Below are positions 16,273-25,114 of a stretch of DNA of 64,000 nucleotides, piece by piece; position 1 is the first letter of the stretch, and each line of letters begins with the position of its first letter. Below the pieces are notes generated by a model. The model had not been told where the DNA came from, did not search any database, and was given only the letters and a program-made list of their open reading frames with translations. Made by a program: the position numbers and the translations under genes. This DNA is from an uncultured Thiohalocapsa sp. (GTDB lineage: Bacteria; Pseudomonadota; Gammaproteobacteria; Chromatiales; Chromatiaceae), in NCBI RefSeq assembly GCF_913063425.1, contig NZ_CAJXYK010000035.1:1-64000 (forward strand), written 5' to 3'.

Positions 16273-17774
16273 GCTGGGATTACGCAGCCCTGCTGCCGGG
16301 CGCCATCGTGGTGAGCTCGCTGCTGCCCGGTGTGTTCATCTTCCTGCTCGACGAAGAAAGCCATGTGCTGCGCACGGTGCTGAACCTGTTCGGTGCCGTC
16401 GCCAAGCTCGTGCTGGTGGGGCTCCTGATCTACGGCGTCTGGCTCGGCCAGGTGTTCGAGACCCGCATCGCCATCGCACCCGGGCTGACACTGGTGCTGA
16501 ACGCCGATGCCCTGTCGGTGCTCTTCGTGACCCTGTCCACGGTGCTCTGGCTCGTCACCACGGTGTATGCCATCGGCTATCTGGAGCACTCCACCAACCG
16601 CTCACGCTTCTTCGGCTTCTTCAGCCTGTGCGTGTCCGCCACCGTGGGCATCGCCCTGTCCGGCAACCTGCTGACCTTCGTCATCTTCTACGAGGTCCTG
16701 ACGCTGGCCACCTATCCGCTCGTAGCCCACCGCGGTACACCGGAGGCCACCCGGGGCGCCAAGATCTACCTGGCCTACACCCTCTCGGGCGGGCTGCTGC
16801 TGCTGGTGGGGGCGGTGTGGCTGCGCACGCTGACGGGGCCCGTGGATTTCGTAGAGGGCGGCATGCTGGGCGATCTGTCTCCAGACCTCCACGGGCAGCT
16901 GGTGGTCATCTTCGCGCTGCTGCTGGCGGGGCTCGGCGTGAAGGCGGCGCTGGTGCCCCTGCACGGCTGGCTGCCGCAATCCATGGTGGCGCCGGCGCCG
17001 GTGAGCTCCCTGCTGCATGCCGTCGCCGTGGTGAAGGCCGGTGCCTTCGGCATCGTACGCGTGGTCTACGACGTCTACGGTGTGACGCTCGCCTCGCAGC
17101 TCGGGCTGCTGACGGTGCTCGGGGTCCTCGCGTCCTTCACCATCGTCTACGGCTCGGTGCTGGCACTGACCCAGGACGGGCTCAAGAAGCGGCTCGCCTA
17201 CTCCACCGTCAGCCAGGTGTCCTATATCGCGCTCGGCACCTCGCTGCTCGGGCCCGTGGCCACCGTCGGCGGGCTGGTGCATCTGGTGCACCAGGGCATC
17301 ATGAAGATCACGCTCTTCTTCTGTGCCGGTAACTATGCGGAGACCCTGGGCGTCGCCAAGGTCAGTCAGATGGACGGCATCGGCCGGCGCATGCCGCTGA
17401 CGACGCTGGCCTTCACGGTCGGTGCGCTGGGCATGATCGGCCTCCCGCCCATCGCGGGCTTCGTCAGCAAGTGGTATCTGGGCCTGGGCGGCGTCGAGGC
17501 GGGCCAGCACTGGGTGCTGGTGATCCTGGCCAGCAGCACCCTGCTGAACGCGGGCTATTTCCTGCCCATCCTCTACCGCGCCTGGTTCCGGCCGCTGCCG
17601 GCCGAGTGGCCCAACGAGCACCACTTCGGCACGCGCTTCGAGACCATGCACGCGCTGCTCTGGCCGCCGGTGATCACGGCCGTGTTCTGCCTGCTCGCGG
17701 GGCTGCTCGCGGCGGCGCCCTTCAGCCCGCTGGAATGGGCGCGGTTGATTGCGGAGCGGGAATATGGGTTATGA
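16269..17774 (+). CDS. Mrp-type antiporter proton-conducting subunit D (second copy)
   Basis: 501 residues, again NuoL/M/N-like with about 14 helices. LLTFVIFYEVLTLATYPLVA gives the TM5 glutamate, LLAGLGVKAALVPLHGWLPQ the TM7 lysine, SMVAPAPVSSLLHAVAVVKA the next loop, and LAYSTVSQVSYIALG the TM10 region. It differs clearly from the first copy and so is an old paralogue, not a recent duplication. The C-terminal stretch RPLPAEWPNEHHFGTRFE is soluble. Confidence 0.9.
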   Translation: MSWDYAALLPGAIVVSSLLPGVFIFLLDEESHVLRTVLNLFGAVAKLVLVGLLIYGVWLGQVFETRIAIAPGLTLVLNADALSVLFVTLSTVLWLVTTVYAIGYLEHSTNRSRFFGFFSLCVSATVGIALSGNLLTFVIFYEVLTLATYPLVAHRGTPEATRGAKIYLAYTLSGGLLLLVGAVWLRTLTGPVDFVEGGMLGDLSPDLHGQLVVIFALLLAGLGVKAALVPLHGWLPQSMVAPAPVSSLLHAVAVVKAGAFGIVRVVYDVYGVTLASQLGLLTVLGVLASFTIVYGSVLALTQDGLKKRLAYSTVSQVSYIALGTSLLGPVATVGGLVHLVHQGIMKITLFFCAGNYAETLGVAKVSQMDGIGRRMPLTTLAFTVGALGMIGLPPIAGFVSKWYLGLGGVEAGQHWVLVILASSTLLNAGYFLPILYRAWFRPLPAEWPNEHHFGTRFETMHALLWPPVITAVFCLLAGLLAAAPFSPLEWARLIAEREYGL

Positions 17775-17782
17775 GGCGCCAG

Positions 17783-17893
17783 TGCGAAGTACGGAGCACG
17801 GAGTACGGGGTACGGTTCCGGAAGGACTTGGGCGCATCAGCCCTCAGCCCTCAGCCCTCAGCCCTCAGCCCTCAGCCCTCAGCCCTCAGCCCT
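17783..17893 (+). repeat. Heptamer array (TCAGCCC)8 with short flanking repeats
   Basis: Eight perfect, uninterrupted TCAGCCC units occupy 17837-17892. The left flank carries overlapping AGTACGG-like units and the phrase GGAAGGACTTGGGCGCATCA, a variant of which recurs at about 18075-18092 inside the next gene. The array separates two otherwise adjacent antiporter genes. Perfect units mean it may vary in length by slippage. Confidence 0.9.
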
Positions 17894-17999
17894 TGGACGG
17901 TACAAGCATGATGCATGACGTGCGACCTGTGCCGTCCGGTGGGACGCGTGCTGAGCAAGCGATCCTCCGCATGCACCGCCAACAGGAGAGGGTGACAAC

Positions 18000-19766
18000 G
18001 TGAGTGCCTGGCTTTTGCTGCTTGCCTGGGTGTGGCCGCTGCTACTGGTGTGGCCGGCGTCCGGGGTGCGCTTCCGGCAGGACTGGGGCGCCTCAACCCT
18101 CAGTCCTCAGCGCTCAGCCGTGCCTTGGGTCGCACTGGGACCCCTTCCGGCGCTGGCGGCGGCCCTGTTGGTGCCCGTCGGCACCGAGCTGCCCCTGCCC
18201 TGGCTCTTTCTCGGCACGCACCTGGCGCTGGACGCGACGGGGCAGATCTACCTGGGCTTCACGGCACTGGTGTGGCTCGCGGCGGGCGTCTATGCCGCCC
18301 TGGGTGAGCGCGGCGGGCCGCCGGAGGCGCCGGCTGCGCGCAGCGGGCGCTTCGACGCGCTGTTCCTGCTGGCCATGGCCGGCAACTTCTGGCTCATCGT
18401 CGGCGCGGACCTGTTCAGCTTCTACGTCGGCTTCGCGATGATGGGCATCGCCTCCTACGGACTCGTCGTGCACGACGGCAGCCCGTCCGCGCTCTGGGCC
18501 GGCAAGGTCTACCTGGTCATGGCGCTGCTGGGCGAGGTGGCCTTGTTCGCGGGCCTGGTGATGCTGGCCAGCGAGACCGGCACCACCCGGCCGGCGCTGG
18601 ATGACGTGAGCGCCCTCGGCAACGCCACCATCGCGCTGCTGCTGCTCGGGCTCGGCGTCAAGGCGGGCCTGGTGCCGCTGCACCTGTGGCTGCCGTTGGC
18701 GCATCCGGCGGCGCCGGTGCCGGCGAGCGCGGTGCTGAGCGGCACCATGATCAAGGTCGCGCTGCTCGGCTGGTTCCGGTTTCTGCCGGTGGGTGATCTG
18801 GCGCTGCCGGGCTGGGGGCACTGGCTGGCGCTGGCGGGGCTCGCCACCATGACCCTGGCGCTGCCGGTGGGGCTGGTGCAGCGCGACGCCAAGGTCATCC
18901 TCGCCTACTCCAGCATCGCCAAGATGGGCTTCCTGATGACCGCCCTCGGGCTGGTGCTGGTGGAGCCGGCGCTGGCGCCGGTGGGCGTGGCCGGCATCGC
19001 CTTCTACGCGGCCCAGCACGGGCTCGCCAAGGGCGGACTCTTCCTCGGCGTGGGCCTGCGCAAGCACGCCGGCGCGCCGGGCACCACAGCCCAGGCGGCG
19101 ATCCTGGGCGTGATGGTGCTGCTGGCCCTGGCCCTGGCCGGGGCGCCCTTCACCAGCGGCGCCGTGGCCAAGTACGACCTGAAGCCCGTACTGGAGGCCA
19201 CCCAGTGGACCTGGATCGGCGCCGTGGTGGCAGTGACCACCGTCGGCACCGCCCTGCTCATGGCACGCTTCGTCTGGGTCGCCGCGAGCATCAAGGGCCA
19301 CGCCGAGCCACACTGGGCCTGGCCGCTCGCGGCCTGGGGCCTGCTCGCGGCGCTGGTGGCGCTCTTTCCCTTCGCCTTCGGCAAGCCCGCCGCCTGGCTC
19401 AGCAATGCCCTGCCGGTGGGCATCGGCGCCGGCGTCGCCGCCACGGTGGCGCTCATCGCCGCGCTCCAGCCCAGGCTCTTCGCGCCGTTCATCGGCCTGG
19501 TGCCGGCGGGCGACCTGCTGGCCCTGCTCACGCCGCTGCTGCGCGCGGTGAAGGAGATGGGGGAGGTCTTCCTGGAGGACCTGGGCCGCGCCTGGAGCCG
19601 CGTCGAGCGCGCCGCCTTCGCCGCCTTCGAGCGCGTCTTCGGCACCCCCGCCGGTGACGTGGAGCGCGGGCTGCGGCAATGGCCGGTGGCCGGCGCCCTC
19701 TGGGTGGGCATCAGCGCGGTGCTGCTGCTCCTGCTGCTGGCCGCCCAGGCGCCAGGTGGCAGCTAG
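18000..19766 (+). CDS. Mrp-type antiporter proton-conducting subunit (third copy)
   Basis: 588 residues from a GTG start; AGGAGAGGG about 10 bases upstream decides the start. It belongs to the NuoL/M/N family: FSFYVGFAMMGIASYGLVVH (TM5 region), LLGLGVKAGLVPLHLWLPLA (TM7 lysine and loop), AHPAAPVPASAVLSGTMIKV and ILAYSSIAKMGFLMTAL. The TM5 position that is usually Glu appears altered (VGFAMMG), so proton transfer may differ from the other two copies. Residues about 22-41 (RFRQDWGASTLSPQRSA) are encoded by an intruding heptamer-type repeat between helices 1 and 2. A C-terminal extension with LEDLGRAWSRVERAAFAAFE looks like a long amphipathic helix. Confidence 0.88.
   Translation: MSAWLLLLAWVWPLLLVWPASGVRFRQDWGASTLSPQRSAVPWVALGPLPALAAALLVPVGTELPLPWLFLGTHLALDATGQIYLGFTALVWLAAGVYAALGERGGPPEAPAARSGRFDALFLLAMAGNFWLIVGADLFSFYVGFAMMGIASYGLVVHDGSPSALWAGKVYLVMALLGEVALFAGLVMLASETGTTRPALDDVSALGNATIALLLLGLGVKAGLVPLHLWLPLAHPAAPVPASAVLSGTMIKVALLGWFRFLPVGDLALPGWGHWLALAGLATMTLALPVGLVQRDAKVILAYSSIAKMGFLMTALGLVLVEPALAPVGVAGIAFYAAQHGLAKGGLFLGVGLRKHAGAPGTTAQAAILGVMVLLALALAGAPFTSGAVAKYDLKPVLEATQWTWIGAVVAVTTVGTALLMARFVWVAASIKGHAEPHWAWPLAAWGLLAALVALFPFAFGKPAAWLSNALPVGIGAGVAATVALIAALQPRLFAPFIGLVPAGDLLALLTPLLRAVKEMGEVFLEDLGRAWSRVERAAFAAFERVFGTPAGDVERGLRQWPVAGALWVGISAVLLLLLLAAQAPGGS
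18062..18120 (+). repeat. Heptamer-type repeat inside a coding sequence
   Basis: The stretch TTCCGGCAGGACTGGGGCGC followed by CTCAACCCTCAGTCCTCAGC and GCTCAGCC is a degenerate copy of the repeat unit in the preceding intergenic array. It keeps the reading frame and adds about 20 residues to the loop after the first membrane helix. Confidence 0.75.
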
Positions 19767-20112
19767 CGCCCCCGGCTCCGTGCCCGCCGGGTCCAGTGCC
19801 CCCCAGTTCATGCCCCCGGTTTTCAGTGCCCCCTTTCCGCGACCCGGTGAAGCGCTCCAGTGCATCGCCCGATGGCCCAAGGCAATGGCCGAGTCCGGGC
19901 GATGGAAAGCGAGACCCCGGCGCGGGGCCACATGCCGCGGGCGGCCACCGGCGCAGGCGAGAGGGCGTGTCGTGACCTGCTGCCACGCTGGAGCGTGGCG
20001 GCCAGCGGGGGAGTTGGCCTGTCGGCGGGCCGGCAGACGCCGCTCGGGATAGAATGCCGGCGTCGGGCGCGGCGCAGGCCGCCAGCCCCTCTTCAAGCGC
20101 GAGGCCGTTCGC
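19767..20112 (+). other. Intergenic region (346 bp)
   Basis: Between the antiporter operon and the Mur-ligase gene. It contains short direct repeats around AGTGCCCC(C) (about 19796-19840) and an isolated TAGAAT -10-like hexamer near 20049 without a good -35. No coding frame of substance was seen. Confidence 0.5.
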
Positions 20113-21633
20113 TTGCCGCCGTCCGCCGATCACCCAAGACCTCCCAGCCCCCCCAGGCGCCCCTCGCCCGCAGAGGCGCTGCGCGGTATCGACTGGGCCT
20201 GGCAGCGGCTGCCGGCGGGACTGGACCTGGGCGCACTGACGGATATCCAGTGGCGGGCGGATGCCTGCACGCCGAACTCGGTGCTGTGCTTCCAGTGCCA
20301 TGACGCCGGCCCGTCCGATGCCGAGCTGTATCGGCGCTATCTGGCGGACAGTCCCTTTGCCCTGCTGGTGACCAACCGCCGCATGGACTGCTTCGACGCC
20401 CTGGGGCACAAGGGCATCTGCGTCGCACGCCCAGAGGCTTACGGGGATACGGTTGCCCGGCTCTGCGACGCCTTCCATCCGCTGCCGGCGGGCCACTGGC
20501 GCATCGCCGCCGTCACCGGCACCAACGGCAAGACCACCACCGTCAAGTACCTGGAGGCGCTGCTGCGGGCCGCCGGCGAGCGGGTGCTGACGGTGGGCAC
20601 GCTCGGGCTCGCGCTGAACGGCGTGGACCAGGTCATCACCGGCTTCACGTCGCCGCCGCTGGTGGAGCTGCGCCGGCTGCTGGCGGACTACCAGGACCGC
20701 GCCGATGTGCTGGTCACCGAGGCCTCCAGCCATGCCCTGCATCAGGGGCGGCTCGGCGGCCTCGCCTTCGACGCCGCCGGCTGGACCAATTTCAGCCTGG
20801 ACCACCTGGACTACCACGGCACCGAGGCCGCCTACTTTGCCGCCAAGGCGGCCATCCTGGATCACCTGCCCGCGGGGGTGCCGCTGGTCACCACCAGTGC
20901 CGACGTGGCCGCGCGCCTGGGCCGCGAGCACCCGGGCGCCCCGGTGGAGCTCATCGCACCGCCGGCGGCGGAGCCGGTGATGCTCCGGACCCGGCCCTTC
21001 CTCGCGCTCGGCTACAACCGGGCCAATTACGCGCTGGCACTGGCGCTGGCCGGGCGCATTCTGGCGCTCAGTGCCAAGCGGCTGCCGCCTGCGCCCTGGC
21101 GCGCGCTCGCGGCGGTGGACGGCCGCTTCGAAACCTTCGTCCACAGCAACCGCACGGTGGTGGTGGACTTCGCGCACACCCCGGATGCGCTGGAGAACGT
21201 ACTGACGGCCATCCGCGCCGCCTTCCCGCACGCCCGGGTGACGACCCTCTTCGGTTGCGGCGGCGACCGCGACCGCGGCAAGCGCCCGCTCATGGGCGCC
21301 GCCGTCTGCCGGCACTCGGACCACGCCATCGTGACGTCTGACAATCCGCGCTTCGAGGACCCGCAGGCCATCATCGACGCGACGCTCGCCGGCATGTCCG
21401 GCTGCGCCGCGGCACCGGAGACCATCGTCGACCGGGCGGCGGCCATCCGCCACCTCTTCGACCGTCTGGCCACGGCGCCAGCGGACGAGCCCCAGGTGGC
21501 CCTCATCGCCGGCAAGGGCCACGAGCGCTATATCGACCGCAAAGGCGCCAAGACCTATTTCAGCGACCAGGACGAGGTGGCCCGCAATTTCGCGCACCTG
21601 GGCTGGCCACTGACCGGGCCGGACGGCGCATGA
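20113..21633 (+). CDS. Orphan MurE-like Mur ligase
   Basis: 506 residues from a TTG start preceded by GAGG at eight bases. It is an ATP-dependent amide ligase of the Mur family: P-loop GTNGKTTT at 136-143, SHALHQGRL and FSLDHLDYHG (about 206-237), the lysine of YFAAKAAI (245) that is carbamylated in Mur enzymes, GRFETF ... VVVDFAHTPDALENVL (337-365), FGCGGDRDRGKRP (380-392), and TSDNPRFEDP (408-417). DNPR is the motif by which MurE of Gram-negatives recognises meso-DAP. It is not in a dcw cluster and lies in an operon with a carboxypeptidase-like lipoprotein and a symporter, so it is probably a second, specialised ligase and not the housekeeping MurE. The substrate is not known. Confidence 0.85.
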   Translation: MPPSADHPRPPSPPRRPSPAEALRGIDWAWQRLPAGLDLGALTDIQWRADACTPNSVLCFQCHDAGPSDAELYRRYLADSPFALLVTNRRMDCFDALGHKGICVARPEAYGDTVARLCDAFHPLPAGHWRIAAVTGTNGKTTTVKYLEALLRAAGERVLTVGTLGLALNGVDQVITGFTSPPLVELRRLLADYQDRADVLVTEASSHALHQGRLGGLAFDAAGWTNFSLDHLDYHGTEAAYFAAKAAILDHLPAGVPLVTTSADVAARLGREHPGAPVELIAPPAAEPVMLRTRPFLALGYNRANYALALALAGRILALSAKRLPPAPWRALAAVDGRFETFVHSNRTVVVDFAHTPDALENVLTAIRAAFPHARVTTLFGCGGDRDRGKRPLMGAAVCRHSDHAIVTSDNPRFEDPQAIIDATLAGMSGCAAAPETIVDRAAAIRHLFDRLATAPADEPQVALIAGKGHERYIDRKGAKTYFSDQDEVARNFAHLGWPLTGPDGA

Positions 21634-22559
21634 AGCATGCCTGCACCCTCGCCCTCCTGGCCTGCCTGCTCGCCCTCGCCGGCTGCGGCGGCGGCGGGCG
21701 TGTCACGGGCAGCAGCATCAGCGCCTGCATGGACCCGGCCCAGGCGCGCTCGGCGGACATCCGCCGCAGCCTGACGGCGCTGCGCGGGGCGCCCGTATGC
21801 TATCGCCGCCAGGAGGTGTACGAGGGCGACTTCCACTGGACCTTCCACATCCTGGAGCACACCCGCGCGCCGGACGGCCCCTTCTGGGTGCTGCCGCACG
21901 ACAACGAGAACGCCGCCTTCGACGCCGGCGTGCATGCGCTGCTCACCTACGGCGGCGGCCTGCTGGCGGTGGACGCGGGGGGCCAGCGCACCTACCGCGG
22001 GCAGGACCCGAACCGCAATTTCTCGTCGAGCCGCGGCGAGTCCAGACTCTGCATCGCACAGCGTCGGCCGGCGCCGCGCTATACCCGGGCCATCCTGGAT
22101 CACTACCGCGGCAGGCCCAGCCCCATCCTCGCGCTGCACAACAACGGCAACGGCCACGCCGGCAACGGCGGCTACGGCAACATCTCCATGCGCCGCACCG
22201 GCCCGCTGCTGAGCCACTGGCCCGGCGCCGCCGGCCGCGGCAGCCCGGCGCTGGCGGACGAGGACAACCTGATCTTCGTCGCCGGACGCCGGGCCGCCTA
22301 TGCCGACCCGGCCCTGCGCCGGCGCATCGAGGCGCTGAACGGCGCCGGGCTCAACGTGATCCACAAGCAGGTGACGGCGCAGAGCTTCGACTGCTCCCTG
22401 TCGGACTATGTGGCACGCCACGGCCTTGGCGAGTACTACAACCTGGAGGCCGAGCACGGCGCCCGCGCCACACAGATCGAGATGGTGGACCGGCTCATGG
22501 CGGTGCTCGGCATCCGGGCGCTGCGCACACGCGACGCGCGCAATCCCTTCCTCGGGTGA
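21630..22559 (+). CDS. M14-type zinc carboxypeptidase-like lipoprotein
   Basis: 309 residues. Residues 1-19 form a lipoprotein signal (LALLACLLALAGC, Cys19), so it would be anchored in the periplasm or outer membrane. The remainder has the M14 zinc-carboxypeptidase landmarks in order: LPHDNENAAF with the HxxE zinc ligands (His90, Glu93), GQDPNRNF (126-131, substrate-carboxylate binding Asn-Arg), ILALHNNG with the third zinc ligand (His170), and YYNLEAEHG with the candidate catalytic Glu (about 273-275). Four cysteines suggest disulfides. The start overlaps the ligase stop (ATGA). The substrate could be a peptidoglycan-derived or gamma-glutamyl peptide, which is inference from the neighbours. 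Confidence 0.8.
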   Translation: MKHACTLALLACLLALAGCGGGGRVTGSSISACMDPAQARSADIRRSLTALRGAPVCYRRQEVYEGDFHWTFHILEHTRAPDGPFWVLPHDNENAAFDAGVHALLTYGGGLLAVDAGGQRTYRGQDPNRNFSSSRGESRLCIAQRRPAPRYTRAILDHYRGRPSPILALHNNGNGHAGNGGYGNISMRRTGPLLSHWPGAAGRGSPALADEDNLIFVAGRRAAYADPALRRRIEALNGAGLNVIHKQVTAQSFDCSLSDYVARHGLGEYYNLEAEHGARATQIEMVDRLMAVLGIRALRTRDARNPFLG

Positions 22560-22565
22560 CGCGCC

Positions 22566-23759
22566 ATGATCGGCCAAACCCTCTATTCGACCCCAGCTGC
22601 GCTGGTCCTCGGCGTGCTCGCGGCACTGCTGCTGCCGGCGGGCGCGCCCTATGTCGCCTGGCTCGGGGAGATCTTTCTGTCCCTGCTGAAGGTACTGATC
22701 CTGCCGCTGATCCTGTTCTCCATCTACACGGCGCTGGCGGGGGGCGCAGACCTGAAGCGCCTCGGCAGCCGCACCCTCGGCTTCTATCTGCTCACCTCCG
22801 CCGCAGCGGCCACCACCGGGACGCTGCTCGGCTGGCTCTTCTCCCGCGACGTGGCGCCCGGCCTGCTGGCACTGCCGCAGGTGAGTGCAGAGGGCGCCGC
22901 GTTCAGCATGGCGGCGCTGGTGGCCAACTTCGTGCCCCAGAACCTGTTCGCATCCCTCGCGGAGGGCAACATCCTGCATGTGGTGGTCATCGCCATCTTC
23001 GCGGCGCTCGCCGCCCGCGGGCTGCCCGCGGCGCAGCGCGGGCTGCTCCAGGACGGCGCCGCGGCGGTGAACGCCCTGCTCATGCGGATGCTCTCCCTGC
23101 TGCTGCTGGCGGCGCCCGTGGGCATCGCAGCGCTGGTGTACGCAAGCCTCGCGGGCATGGATTGGGGTGCGGTGCTTCAGCTGCGCCCCTTTGTTTGGGC
23201 CGTCGCGCTGGCGGCGGCGGTCCATGCCGGGCTGTTTCTGCCGGTACTGCTCTGGCTCGGCAGCCGGCGCGCGCCGCTCAGGTTTCTCGCCCAGGTGCGG
23301 GCGGCACCGGCCACGGCGCTTGCCACCGCCTCCAGCTCCGCCACCTACCCCGTCTCCAAGCGCGTGCTGGAGGACCATGCCGGCCTGAGCGCCGACACCA
23401 CCAGCTTCACCCTGCCCCTCGGGGCGACGCTCAACATGGACGGCTCGGCGCTGTATCAGTCCATCCTGCTCATCTTCATCGCCCAGCTCGCCGGGGCCGA
23501 GGTCAGCGTCGCGCAGGCCCTGCTCATCGTGCTGCTGACCATGGCCTCCAGCGCCGGCACCGCCGGCATCCCCGGTGGCGGCATCGCCATGATGGCCTTC
23601 ATGCTGGACCTGCTCGGGCTGCCGCAGACCTACCTTGCGTTGTACCTGGTCGTGGACCGCTTCTTCGACTATCCCATCACCGCCGTGAACGTCTGGGGGG
23701 ACCTCATCGTCGCGGCGGTGGTGGACACGCCCAAGCGCGCGGCGCGCGCCGACGGGTGA
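22566..23759 (+). CDS. Dicarboxylate/amino acid:cation symporter (DAACS family)
   Basis: 397 residues, about eight helices plus re-entrant loops, in the GltP/DctA/SdcS family. The signature HP1 segment TASSSATYPVSKRVLEDHAG and the TM7 motif TLPLGATLNMDGSALYQS are both present, as is SSAGTAGIPGGGIAMMAFM of HP2. These proteins take up glutamate, aspartate, C4-dicarboxylates or neutral amino acids with Na+ or H+. It follows the lipoprotein gene by six bases, so it is the third gene of the cassette and may import the product of the peptidase. Confidence 0.9.
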   Translation: MIGQTLYSTPAALVLGVLAALLLPAGAPYVAWLGEIFLSLLKVLILPLILFSIYTALAGGADLKRLGSRTLGFYLLTSAAAATTGTLLGWLFSRDVAPGLLALPQVSAEGAAFSMAALVANFVPQNLFASLAEGNILHVVVIAIFAALAARGLPAAQRGLLQDGAAAVNALLMRMLSLLLLAAPVGIAALVYASLAGMDWGAVLQLRPFVWAVALAAAVHAGLFLPVLLWLGSRRAPLRFLAQVRAAPATALATASSSATYPVSKRVLEDHAGLSADTTSFTLPLGATLNMDGSALYQSILLIFIAQLAGAEVSVAQALLIVLLTMASSAGTAGIPGGGIAMMAFMLDLLGLPQTYLALYLVVDRFFDYPITAVNVWGDLIVAAVVDTPKRAARADG

Positions 23760-24145
23760 GCCGCGCGGCGCCCGGCGCAGCCGAAGCCGAAGCGGCTGCT
23801 GCCGGGGCGCCCTGTGCATATCCCTCCCACTGGGGCATTGCGCCCGCCAACCGGCCTATTTCCACCGACCTCTCAACCGGTTAAGCCGACCATGCTTCAC
23901 CGCGCCGCACGGGATCGCGGACAGCCATGCCGCAGACCGAATCAGCGGCACATTTCTTGTTTCCTGCCTCATTGAGCTGATTGACGGTCCTATTCCTCGG
24001 GTCCTTTTGGCCCCGCGCCAAGCGCACCAGCGCTCACCTGAGCACCAAAGTCGCGTGCCGCGCGTTGGCCCCGCAATTGCACCCTGCCCAGCGAGCCGCG
24101 CGCATCGCCGCGGCCGTACCCGAGCACAAACCTGAGGAGACTCTC
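23760..24145 (+). other. Intergenic region (386 bp)
   Basis: Lower GC than its surroundings. It holds an isolated TTGACG hexamer near 23980 without a clear -10 partner. No RNA gene or reading frame was recognised; the 3' end carries the GAGGAG ribosome site of the next gene. Confidence 0.45.
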
Positions 24146-25114
24146 ATGTTCAAACCGAACCGATTCCGCCAGCTGACACCCCGCATGTCCGTCATCGCCA
24201 TGACCCTTGCCCTCGGCGGCACCTGCCTGGTCGCCGGCCCCGTCGCGGCCGAGACGGATGCCGGCGACATGAGCCGGCAACAGTCGGGCGCCATGGGTGC
24301 CCCGACGCAGCCGCAGCAGGGGTCCATGGCCGGGCAAGGGCAGCAGCGGATGGGCACGGCGCAAGGCCAGGCGAGCGGCAGCGGCAAGTCCATCGCCAAA
24401 CAACTGCCGGACCGCTACAAGCTCAGCACCTGGATGGGTAAAGAGGTGCAGAACAGGCAGGGTGAGAAGCTCGGCACGGTCAAGGAGCTGGTGATGGACG
24501 ATCTGGGCCGGGTGCGCTACGTCGTTATGCAGAGTGACCTGCTCGCCGGCAGCAAGCGCGGCGACATGGTGACGGTGCCCGTCGGGCATTTCGTCTATCC
24601 GCTGGCCCGCAAAGACAGCCTGGTGTTCGACACCACGCCGGCCAAAGTGCAGAACGCACCGGCATTCGGCCGCACCTCCGCGACGCCGAACATGGGGCGA
24701 CAGGACGTGAGCAGCGTGATCATCGCCTATTGGCTGCCGGAAGACCAGAAGCAGCGCATGGCCGCGGAGCAGCAGGGCCAGCAGAAGGGTCAGCGCCAGG
24801 CTGGGACAGACTCCGACCAACAGGGCGGCATGACAGACTACGACATCGATCAGTACGAGCCGAACCGCGACGTCGTGAATCTCTCCCAGCGCAAGGGCGC
24901 CATGTTCGAGGAGCTGGACCAGAACGACAACGATGTCATCGACCGGCAGGAGGCCCAGGGACATGCCCAGCTCTCCAAGCGCTTCGACGAGGTGGACACC
25001 TACGGCAACCAAGCCATCACCCGCTCTGAATTCGCCGCCTTCGAGATCGACGAGGACAGCAGCGACATGGGCCGCTCGGGCCGGAAACGCCAGGGCGACT
25101 CCATGGGCCAGTAA
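24146..25114 (+). CDS. Exported PRC-barrel protein with EF-hand pair
   Basis: 322 residues, start MFKPNRFRQL with GAGGAG upstream. Residues about 14-35 form a signal peptide (MSVIAMTLALGGTCLVAG ... AAE). A Gln/Gly/Met-rich linker follows. Residues about 93-170 form a PRC-barrel (TWMGKEVQNRQGEKLGTVKE, LVMDDLGRVRYVVMQSD). The C-terminal third has two EF-hand-like loops (LDQNDNDVIDRQEA and VDTYGNQAITRSEF) in which Asp/Asn ligands and the closing Glu are visible; the second loop lacks some acidic ligands. It is probably a periplasmic Ca2+-responsive or structural stress protein; function is not established. A second PRC-barrel gene lies 1 kb downstream. Confidence 0.8.
   Translation: MFKPNRFRQLTPRMSVIAMTLALGGTCLVAGPVAAETDAGDMSRQQSGAMGAPTQPQQGSMAGQGQQRMGTAQGQASGSGKSIAKQLPDRYKLSTWMGKEVQNRQGEKLGTVKELVMDDLGRVRYVVMQSDLLAGSKRGDMVTVPVGHFVYPLARKDSLVFDTTPAKVQNAPAFGRTSATPNMGRQDVSSVIIAYWLPEDQKQRMAAEQQGQQKGQRQAGTDSDQQGGMTDYDIDQYEPNRDVVNLSQRKGAMFEELDQNDNDVIDRQEAQGHAQLSKRFDEVDTYGNQAITRSEFAAFEIDEDSSDMGRSGRKRQGDSMGQ

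Noticed and set aside
18114-20096. A 660-residue open frame antisense to the third D-type antiporter subunit
   Set aside because: No domains and a His/Gln/Arg-rich composition typical of the reverse of a membrane-protein gene.
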